Program-made: the position numbers and the translations under genes
The notes under the pieces: generated by a model
Database searches by the model: none
The model's input: the letters and a program-made list of their open reading frames with translations, nothing else
What the model was told of the DNA's origin: nothing
Shown: positions 58,177 to 64,000 of the stretch, one piece after another
Position numbering within the stretch: the stretch's first letter is position 1
How the letters are laid out: each line of letters opens with the position of its first letter
Assembly (NCBI GenBank): GCA_017962415.1
Contig: JAGCVK010000008.1
Coordinates: 1-64,000, forward strand
Source of the DNA: Treponema sp.
GTDB lineage: Bacteria > Spirochaetota > Spirochaetia > Treponematales > Treponemataceae
Length of the DNA: 64,000 bases
Direction of reading: 5' to 3'

Positions 58177-59403
58177 CTAAATAAAATGTGTAATTGAATG
58201 ATGTTCAACCATTTTTGTTTTTACTGCAACAATATAAGTTCCAACCATTCCAGTAAGAGTATCAAATAAAGCTGCAAAAGAACAAATAATCATTGAAGCA
58301 GGTTTTAAAAGCAAAACGCTTGTTTCAAATCCGCGCGCATATTTTGTGCAGATAATTGTAAGAAGCACAAAGGCACCGCCAGAAGGACTTCCGCCAAGCA
58401 GGAATGAAAGTCCAAACGAAAGTCCAAAAATCCACAAAATATCAGTTCCAGGAATGCTCAAGCTAGAATAAGAACGCCAGATTAAAATGAACGAAATCGT
58501 AGAAACTAAAGCGGAGCCGCCGCGTGCAAATATAGAAAGCAGCGGGTAAGTAAAGCCGCGACAGCGGCGGCGGATTCCTAAACTGTCACGCAAGTGACGG
58601 TTTGCAAGCGGCACAACAAGGTTTGCGTCTCCACTAAAGAACGAAAGCACAAGCGGCGCAACACTTGCGTAAAGCACTTTGTATGGGTGTGGATCGTGGC
58701 ACACAAAATATAAAATCAAAGGATAAATAATTCCCGCAACAATCACAAAATCAATTATGAACATTATAATCATTGGGGTAAAAATACCTGTTGCAATAAC
58801 CGCACGGAAATCAATTGTCCAATAACAAACTATCGCTATGCCCAAAACTGCCATAATTTCTGTAAAAAAGTTTGCAACATTATAAAATAAATCTGAAAGT
58901 GAATCTGATAATGTCAAAATCGGCTTAAAAGCTGTTTCTTCCGAAGCACTTTCCCAACCAACTATAAAAGCCATTACAAGACAAACTAAAAGGAACGAAC
59001 CGTCTTTTACTGAATCAAAACCTGAATATGGGAACAACGAAAGTATCATACCTTTTATATCAAGGTTGAACGCTTCTGTTGTTGCCTCAACTGTAATTGG
59101 AATTCGCGGAAGTTTTACAATCAAAATTGATAAAAGGCCAACTAAAGTCAAAATAAAAGCCGAAACAACTACTATAATTCCTGTTAAACCGGCAGTTTTC
59201 CACAAAAGTTTGGAGCTTCGCAATCTGCTGACTGAAACTATTGCAGTTGTAAAAATCAACGGAACTACAACATATCGCCCAATTCTAATAAACAATTCTG
59301 TGAGAAAAGCAACTCCATTTGACATAGCCGCATTTCCCGGAAGAATAAGAGCAGCAAGCACACCTAAAGCAACACCAATTAAATATTTTACCCAAACTTT
59401 CAT
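58177..59403 (-). CDS. Dicarboxylate/amino acid:cation symporter (DAACS family)
   Basis: Takes up dicarboxylates or acidic/neutral amino acids with Na+ or H+. The 408-residue membrane protein has about eight transmembrane segments and two re-entrant loop motifs: SGDANLVVPLANRHLRD and the C-terminal GSPSGGAFVLLTIICTKYARGFE, corresponding to hairpins HP1 and HP2 of GltPh-type carriers. ATT-like spacing and total length are normal. Substrate cannot be told. Its promoter is the mirror half of an 18-bp inverted repeat shared with the divergent gene at 59461, and little or no 5' leader is predicted. Confidence 0.85.
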   Translation of the reverse strand: MKVWVKYLIGVALGVLAALILPGNAAMSNGVAFLTELFIRIGRYVVVPLIFTTAIVSVSRLRSSKLLWKTAGLTGIIVVVSAFILTLVGLLSILIVKLPRIPITVEATTEAFNLDIKGMILSLFPYSGFDSVKDGSFLLVCLVMAFIVGWESASEETAFKPILTLSDSLSDLFYNVANFFTEIMAVLGIAIVCYWTIDFRAVIATGIFTPMIIMFIIDFVIVAGIIYPLILYFVCHDPHPYKVLYASVAPLVLSFFSGDANLVVPLANRHLRDSLGIRRRCRGFTYPLLSIFARGGSALVSTISFILIWRSYSSLSIPGTDILWIFGLSFGLSFLLGGSPSGGAFVLLTIICTKYARGFETSVLLLKPASMIICSFAALFDTLTGMVGTYIVAVKTKMVEHHSITHFI

Positions 59404-59411
59404 ACCTTATG

Positions 59412-59454
59412 ATTATAACACACTATGGATTGCAATTCCATAGTGTGTTATAAT
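59412..59454. promoter_or_regulatory. Mirror-image divergent promoters within an 18-bp inverted repeat
   Basis: ATTATAACACACTATGGA (59412-59429), TTGCAAT, and the exact complement (59437-59454) form a perfect 18-bp repeat. Its two ends are extended -10 elements (TGTTATAAT) pointing outwards. The start codons lie only 8 nt (59403, minus) and 6 nt (59461, plus) beyond them. One site therefore supplies two back-to-back leaderless promoters and could also be a dimeric repressor site. Confidence 0.8.
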
Positions 59455-59460
59455 TGAATT

Positions 59461-60186
59461 ATGTCTAACACGTTGTTTATTGGAAAAGATTTACCCGACG
59501 GACTTTCTTTTGCAGAAACTATCGCTGATTCTGGCCGCAAAGTTTTTGCAATTTCTAAATCAGAAGCTGAAGCGACTCAATTTGATTCAGAAAATATTTT
59601 CTGCACAACCTGGAATAAATCGTCTGCAGTTTCTGCTCACTCGGTGATTATTCGCGCAGAAACGAAACTTGAAAATCTTGATGAAGCAATTTTCTTTTTT
59701 GATGCTTCGTATTTTTGTTCTCAGTTTGAAATTGACCGAACAGAAGATGTTTCTGTTGCTGTTGACCAAATGATAAACGCTTTTCTTTATTCTACTGCAG
59801 AATTACTTAAGCGCCTTGAACAGCGCAAAGAAAAAACTGCAATTTTGTTTCTGGTAAAAGAATATCCTTCTAAATACGATATTATTTCTTCTAAATCTGC
59901 AGGAATTGTGCCTGCAAGTACGGTTGTTAGCGCGGCTCAAGCGGCCTTCTGCGCACTTGCAGAAAGTTTTTCTACAAATGTTTCTGATAAAGATTATCTT
60001 TCTGTTGTGCTTGCTAAATGTGCCTTTAATAATGAATTATACAAAAGCGAAGATTCTATTGCCGATTGGGCAATTTCGGCTTTGAATTCTGTAAAATCGC
60101 TTAAAAATCAGCAAAGCGTAAAACACGCTGGAAACTGGAACAAAGTTGGCTCAAAAATTCAAACAGGATTTCTTTTATTCAAATAG
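59461..60186 (+). CDS. Rossmann-like protein of unknown function
   Basis: The 241-residue protein starts NTLFIGKDLPDGLSFAETIADSGRKVFAISKSEAEATQFDSENIFC, a beta-alpha-beta start like short-chain dehydrogenases but without the full glycine motif. A middle helix and VVSAAQAAFCALAESFS, where SDRs have the Y-x3-K helix, follow. The catalytic Tyr/Lys are not found. It may be a degenerate SDR serving as a structural or regulatory protein. Its promoter is the right half of the 18-bp inverted repeat and gives a leaderless message. Confidence 0.6.
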   Translation: MSNTLFIGKDLPDGLSFAETIADSGRKVFAISKSEAEATQFDSENIFCTTWNKSSAVSAHSVIIRAETKLENLDEAIFFFDASYFCSQFEIDRTEDVSVAVDQMINAFLYSTAELLKRLEQRKEKTAILFLVKEYPSKYDIISSKSAGIVPASTVVSAAQAAFCALAESFSTNVSDKDYLSVVLAKCAFNNELYKSEDSIADWAISALNSVKSLKNQQSVKHAGNWNKVGSKIQTGFLLFK

Positions 60187-60236
60187 ATTAAATAGATTTT
60201 AAAATAATCCTAACAAGGAACTTAAAGGAGCGTTTT

Positions 60237-60914
60237 TTGAACTTTAATTCAGAATATATAATCAGACTTGCTCTTAGTTTTGTTTGCAGTTTTATTTTGG
60301 GACTTGAACGAAAAAGTCACCAGCACACGGTTGGAATCAGAACTTTGGTTTCTATGGGAATTTCGTGCTGTTTGCTTTCAATTCTTTCTATATATATGGC
60401 AGAATCTCCAGCGGTAAAAGGCGACCCAACACGAATTGCAGCCGGCGTAATTACCGGTATTGGATTTTTGGGCGGTGGCGCAATTCTAAAACTCGGACTA
60501 AACATCAGAGGGCTTACAACTGCAGCTATTATTTTTACAACTTCGGCAATTGGAATGGCGTTTGGAGCCGGCCTTTATATTCCAACTTTAATAATCTTTT
60601 TTATTGTAATTATTACACTTTTTACGATGGACAAGCTTGAAAAAAAGTTTTTTCCTGCAGCCAAAACAAAGGTTGTTATTCTTCAGCTTTTGATTTCAAA
60701 TTCCAAAACTGATTTTCAAGAATCATTTTTGAATATTATGAAAAAGCACGGCTTTATTGTTCACGACACAAATTCGCAGTTTTTGCCAAAAGAAAATCAA
60801 CTTCAAATTTCGTATACTGTAAAAACGCCAGACAAACTTGATACGGTAAAAATTGCGCAGGAATTTAGCGAAGTTTCAAAAGATTTATTGAGTTTTTCGA
60901 TTATGGATAAATAG
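60237..60914 (+). CDS. MgtC/SapB family membrane protein
   Basis: The 225-residue protein has the MgtC signature: RLALSFVCSFILGLERKSHQHTVGIRTLVSMGISCCLLSIL and GDPTRIAAGVITGIGFLGGGAILKLGLNIRGLTTAAIIFTTSAIGMAFGAGLY, with four to five transmembrane helices. A cytosolic ACT-like C-terminal domain follows (VVILQLLISNSKTDFQESFLNIMKKHGF). Family members affect Mg2+ stress and ATP synthase or potassium balance. Translation probably starts at TTG (60237), 7 nt after AAGGAG. It follows the preceding gene by 50 nt. Confidence 0.9.
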   Translation: MNFNSEYIIRLALSFVCSFILGLERKSHQHTVGIRTLVSMGISCCLLSILSIYMAESPAVKGDPTRIAAGVITGIGFLGGGAILKLGLNIRGLTTAAIIFTTSAIGMAFGAGLYIPTLIIFFIVIITLFTMDKLEKKFFPAAKTKVVILQLLISNSKTDFQESFLNIMKKHGFIVHDTNSQFLPKENQLQISYTVKTPDKLDTVKIAQEFSEVSKDLLSFSIMDK

Positions 60915-60916
60915 AA

Positions 60917-61234
60917 TTATTTACTGCGGGTCACAACAACAGAATTATCTGCGTTGCTAAAAGGAGCTGGAATGTATTTATCTGCTTGCCAGTCGTTTTC
61001 CCAGCGGCAACCGTCTAAAAGATATCTGAACTGATATTCGCGGTCTGCAGGAAGTTCGAGCGTAACAGAAAAATTTCCGTCTTTTCCTAATGTAAGCGGA
61101 GTATCTGTGCTACTCCAGCTATTGAAGTCACCTGCAAGATTCACAGTTTTTGCCCCCTGAAGCGCTTCTTTTGGAACTGTAAATGTTACTTTGCATGTCT
61201 TTTTATCTTTTGAAAAAGATTTTTTTAGTGACAT
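60917..61234 (-). CDS. Stand-alone CBM48 (glycogen-recognition) protein
   Basis: The 105-residue protein is a single isoamylase N-terminal/CBM48 module: KVTFTVPKEALQGAKTVNLAGDFNSW then GKDGNFSVTLELPADREYQFRYLLDGCRWENDWQADKY. CBM48 modules bind alpha-glucans. No enzyme domain is attached, which makes it a glycogen-binding adaptor or regulatory subunit candidate. AAGGAG precedes the ATG. It converges closely on mgtC (2-nt gap) and diverges from metK. Confidence 0.87.
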   Translation of the reverse strand: MSLKKSFSKDKKTCKVTFTVPKEALQGAKTVNLAGDFNSWSSTDTPLTLGKDGNFSVTLELPADREYQFRYLLDGCRWENDWQADKYIPAPFSNADNSVVVTRSK

Positions 61235-61282
61235 TAAAAACTCCTTTCTCCATTCTTACACTTTTTATACTATTATATTAAA

Positions 61283-61314
61283 ATATTGCATTTTTCTTTT
61301 TTATGCAATATATT
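61283..61314 (+). promoter_or_regulatory. metK promoter with inverted repeat
   Basis: TTGCAT (61286-61291), a 17-nt spacer and TATATT (61309-61314). The -35 and the spacer end lie in a 9-bp inverted repeat ATATTGCAT/ATGCAATAT (61283-61291 with 61303-61311), a possible operator. Confidence 0.55.
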
Positions 61315-61326
61315 ATTATCGCTATA

Positions 61327-61396
61327 CAAGGTTTCACCTTGATTTTCCGCCGATTTATCCAAATTGCAGGGCGGACTTCTTCTCGTATGAGAAGAA
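61327..61396 (+). promoter_or_regulatory. Structured metK leader, candidate riboswitch or attenuator
   Basis: Within about 100 nt of leader three perfect hairpins follow one another: CAAGGT/ACCTTG with loop TTC (61327-61341), CCGCC/GGCGG with an 18-nt loop (61347-61374) and TTCTTCTC/GAGAAGAA with loop GTAT (61377-61396). TAGGAG, the metK ribosome-binding site, follows 13-19 nt later. The position suggests S-adenosylmethionine feedback control, but no known SAM riboswitch consensus is recognised. Confidence 0.5.
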
Positions 61397-61422
61397 AATT
61401 TCTTGCTAAATAGGAGACTCAA

Positions 61423-62634
61423 ATGAGTTCTATCTTATCTAACAATTCTTCACATTATCTTTTTACGTCTGAATCGGTTGGCGAAGGTCACCCAGACAAA
61501 CTTTGCGATCAGGTTTCTGATGCCGTTCTTGATTATTGTCTTTCTTTAGATCCAGACGCACATGTTGCCTGCGAAACTTTTTCTACAACAGATTTTCTTC
61601 TTGTTGGTGGTGAAATTGGTTTCCAAAAACAGGGAATCAATCTCGATGAATTCAACAAAAACGTTGAAAAAATTGCTCGCGGCGTTGCTTTGGACATTGG
61701 CTACAATTCCGCAGAAGTTGGTCTCGACGGCGCAAATTGTATTTTTATGAATCGTCTTCACGCTCAGTCGGCTGATATTAATCAGGGTGTTGTTGGAAAA
61801 GGCCTTGATGAATTTGAAGGTCAGCAGGGTGCCGGCGATCAGGGAATGATGTTCGGCTTTGCCTGCAACGAAACTCCAAGCCTTATGCCAGCTCCAGTTT
61901 ATTATTCACATCAGATTTTGCTTCGCGCTCATGAACTTCGCCACAATGGAACAATTAAGTGGCTTCGCCCAGACGCAAAATCGCAGGTAACTGTTGAATA
62001 TGACGAAAACTTTAAACCTGTTCGCATTGATACTGTTGTAGTTTCTCATCAGCATGATGATGTTGTAACTCACAACGAAATTGAAAAAACAATCATCGAA
62101 CAGATTATTAAACCAGTTCTTGAACCAACTGGACTTTTGGACGCAAATACAAAATATTACATCAATCCAACAGGACGCTTTGTAACTGGTGGCCCAGACG
62201 GAGATTCTGGTCTTACTGGCCGCAAAATCATTGTTGATACTTATGGTGGAATGGGTCGCCACGGTGGTGGTGCATTCTCAGGAAAAGACCCTTCAAAAGT
62301 TGACCGTTCAGCTGCTTATATGGCACGCTATATTGCAAAAAATATTGTTGCCGCTGATTTGGCTGACCGCGCCGAAGTTGAACTTGCTTACGCAATTGGT
62401 GTTCCATTCCCGGTTTCTATTATGGTTGAAACTTTTGGAACTGAAAAAGTTGAACGCGCTAAAATTGTTGAAGCTGTAAAAAAGACTTTTGACTGTACTC
62501 CAGCTGGAATTGTAAAAACACTCAATTTAAAGCAGCCGATTTACCGCAAAACAGCAAGTTACGGACATTTTGGCCGCGACGGTTTCCCTTGGGAGAAAAC
62601 GGACAAGGTTAGCGAACTCAAAGCTTCTATATAA
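61423..62634 (+). CDS. metK: S-adenosylmethionine synthetase
   Basis: Makes S-adenosylmethionine from methionine and ATP. The 403-residue protein has the three-domain MAT fold with the ATP site [37 protein letters not shown], the C-terminal [21 protein letters not shown] and the final [15 protein letters not shown]. All catalytic residues appear intact. TAGGAG precedes the ATG. It supplies the many methyltransferases in this window and is placed downstream of a structured leader. Confidence 0.97.
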   Translation: MSSILSNNSSHYLFTSESVGEGHPDKLCDQVSDAVLDYCLSLDPDAHVACETFSTTDFLLVGGEIGFQKQGINLDEFNKNVEKIARGVALDIGYNSAEVGLDGANCIFMNRLHAQSADINQGVVGKGLDEFEGQQGAGDQGMMFGFACNETPSLMPAPVYYSHQILLRAHELRHNGTIKWLRPDAKSQVTVEYDENFKPVRIDTVVVSHQHDDVVTHNEIEKTIIEQIIKPVLEPTGLLDANTKYYINPTGRFVTGGPDGDSGLTGRKIIVDTYGGMGRHGGGAFSGKDPSKVDRSAAYMARYIAKNIVAADLADRAEVELAYAIGVPFPVSIMVETFGTEKVERAKIVEAVKKTFDCTPAGIVKTLNLKQPIYRKTASYGHFGRDGFPWEKTDKVSELKASI

Positions 62635-62643
62635 TATTTCTTT

Positions 62644-63288
62644 ATGAGTTTACTTTCTGAACAAGAAATGATTCAAGCTTTTTCTCGCTGGAAAAAAGCA
62701 AATCCGGCTCCTGTCTCGGAGCTGGATTATGTAAACCCTTTTACACTTTTGGTTGCTGTTGTGCTTAGTGCGCAGGCAACCGACAAAAGTGTAAATAAAG
62801 CAACTGCAGAGCTTTTTAAGATTGCAGATACTCCCGAAAAAATGCTTGCGCTTGGCGAAGAAGGCTTAATTTCTTACATTCGAACCATCGGACTTTACAA
62901 AAACAAGGCAAAACACGTTATTGGACTTTCGCAAAAATTGATTTCTGATTTTGCAAGCAAAGTTCCAGATAACCGCGAATCTTTGATGACTTTGCCCGGT
63001 GTTGGTCGAAAAACAGCAAATGTAGTTTTAAACGTGATTTTTAAGCAGCCTACTATGCCCGTTGATACTCATCTTTTACGAATCGCGCCAAAAATTGGCC
63101 TTGCAGAAGGCGACACACCAGAAAAAGTTGAAAAAAGCCTTTTGGAACGCATTCCTGCCGAATTTTTACACGACGCACACCATTGGATTTTATTGCACGG
63201 CCGCTACGTTTGCACCGCGCGAAACCCAAATTGCGCTGCGTGCATTATTAATGATTTATGCAAACACAATAATAGACCAAAATCATAG
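62644..63288 (+). CDS. nth: Endonuclease III (DNA glycosylase/AP lyase)
   Basis: Removes oxidised pyrimidines and nicks the abasic site in base-excision repair. The 214-residue protein has the helix-hairpin-helix LPGVGRKTANVVLN with the catalytic Lys, the catalytic Asp in MPVDTHLLRI, and a C-terminal 4Fe-4S motif C-x6-C-x2-C-x5-C (VCTARNPNCAACIINDLC). All are intact. It begins 9 nt after metK and is probably co-transcribed. Confidence 0.95.
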   Translation: MSLLSEQEMIQAFSRWKKANPAPVSELDYVNPFTLLVAVVLSAQATDKSVNKATAELFKIADTPEKMLALGEEGLISYIRTIGLYKNKAKHVIGLSQKLISDFASKVPDNRESLMTLPGVGRKTANVVLNVIFKQPTMPVDTHLLRIAPKIGLAEGDTPEKVEKSLLERIPAEFLHDAHHWILLHGRYVCTARNPNCAACIINDLCKHNNRPKS

Positions 63289-63324
63289 ATTAATATAAAC
63301 TAAAAAAATTAAGCGGAGGATATT

Positions 63325-64000
63325 TTGAACACAAAAAAAACACTTTCACTTTCAGCTATATTAATTTTTATAGGCGGCTTTTTTACTTTCATTACAGCAT
63401 TAATCTTTAGTTCTACAATTGAAAATAGACTTGTTAGACCTTTATTAAATTATATTCCAGAAATTGCACTTGGAATTTTTTTACTATACATAGGAAATAC
63501 TTTAAAAAATCGAAATCTTCGTAAAATCAAAAACTTTTGGATTACACTTTTTATAATTTGTATTATCGTTGCGCTTATTGAATTCTGCTGTTATTTTATA
63601 AATTATAATAGCTTAACTGAAAACAGAATTATAGCCTCAAACTATTTAAAATGGCTTCCACTTTCAAATCTATTTTCTCGTTTATATTTACTTTACAGAC
63701 AAATCAGATCGGCAATATTAATCAGAAAATTCTTAATACCAATCAGATTTTTGATTCAAGTTATTGGTGAAATTCTTGTATTTATTTCATTTATAGTTGC
63801 CTTAAAAACTCTTAATCATGCTGCTAATAATCCTGATTGCATAAAAGATTCAGATTATGCAGAAAAAGACTCTTCGGCTACAAATGAATCTTCTATTTCA
63901 ACTGATATTCAAAACCCTTCTGAAACAAAAATGATGAGTTTTGGAGAAGCTATAAAATCCTGCTACAGAAATTATTTTTCTTTTGAAGGTTGTGCAACAA
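63325..64000 (+). CDS. Membrane protein with C-terminal DUF805 start (cut by window end)
   Basis: An open frame starting at TTG (63325), with CGGAGGA 5 nt upstream, runs 225 codons off the end of the window. It has about four hydrophobic segments (LSAILIFIGGFFTFITALIF, IALGIFLLYIG, WITLFIICIIVALIEFCCYFI, IGEILVFISFIVAL), then a polar linker, and at the edge MSFGEAIKSCYRNYFSFEGCAT. That last stretch matches the usual beginning of DUF805 membrane domains, so a DUF805 domain probably follows. The function is unknown. Confidence 0.72.
   Translation, partial: MNTKKTLSLSAILIFIGGFFTFITALIFSSTIENRLVRPLLNYIPEIALGIFLLYIGNTLKNRNLRKIKNFWITLFIICIIVALIEFCCYFINYNSLTENRIIASNYLKWLPLSNLFSRLYLLYRQIRSAILIRKFLIPIRFLIQVIGEILVFISFIVALKTLNHAANNPDCIKDSDYAEKDSSATNESSISTDIQNPSETKMMSFGEAIKSCYRNYFSFEGCAT

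Noticed and set aside
1-64000. CRISPR arrays, prophage or insertion sequences
   Set aside because: No series of regularly spaced direct repeats, phage structural genes or transposase genes was seen.

Overview
The window reads as ordinary chromosome of a gut- or rumen-type Treponema-like spirochaete. This is inferred from low G+C DNA, an archaeal-type PheS with an N-terminal winged-helix region, HPr with HPr kinase/phosphorylase and no Enzyme I nearby, many treponemal-style exported proteins and lipoproteins, and a PSP1/RicT plus YaaR plus bactofilin plus M23 cluster. About 64 protein genes, one tRNA and one strong small-RNA candidate are described. There is no prophage, CRISPR array or transposase.

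Layout. 1-4.7 kb: tRNA-Thr, cysE, a putative small RNA on the minus strand, then radA and hsp20, separated and flanked by three related hairpins. 4-8 kb: pgsA, a cytidylate-kinase-like gene, a Nudix hydrolase and a lipoprotein/LysM pair. 8.2-13.4 kb: a PC4/YdbC-like gene, the operon hprK-ptsH-lexA-holA, and hpf facing rpoN. 13.5-17.5 kb: a DUF1015 protein, an orphan DNA methyltransferase, a G+C-rich REP-like block, and metY. 17.6-22.9 kb: accessory genes, including one frameshifted and one chimeric acetyltransferase. 22.9-29 kb: purine synthesis by separate AICAR transformylase and PurO-type IMP cyclohydrolase genes, with envelope genes between them. 29-34 kb: a lipoprotein, an RNA methyltransferase, a TetR regulator and pheS. 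33.7-38.2 kb: five overlapping genes on the minus strand (DUF5312-like, GAF-GGDEF, rhomboid, two exported proteins). 38.3-46 kb: dus, tatD, then M23-bactofilin-yaaR-ricT, a methyltransferase and proS. 46-57 kb: exported proteins, NfnAB, a lipoprotein gene interrupted by an in-frame stop, and tex. 57-64 kb: a PilZ-like protein, a DAACS symporter, an unknown Rossmann-like protein, mgtC, a CBM48 protein, metK with a structured leader, nth, and the start of a DUF805 protein that runs off the window.

Four non-coding signals stand out. (1) Three ~70-76 nt hairpins around radA and hsp20 share a 26-nt central core but have different, self-paired arms. (2) A ~98-nt RNA gene between cysE and radA has a promoter, three hairpins, an exposed CU-rich stretch and a U9 terminator. 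(3) Many promoters put the -10 hexamer only 6-9 nt before the start codon, with no Shine-Dalgarno sequence. This predicts leaderless mRNAs, and in the clearest case an 18-bp perfect inverted repeat forms two back-to-back leaderless promoters. (4) A 93-bp G+C-rich repeat occurs twice, and a related sequence is fused in frame to an acetyltransferase remnant.

Start codons were adjusted where the ribosome-binding site or promoter position argues for it. All functions are assigned by eye from motifs and overall resemblance. No database search was run.
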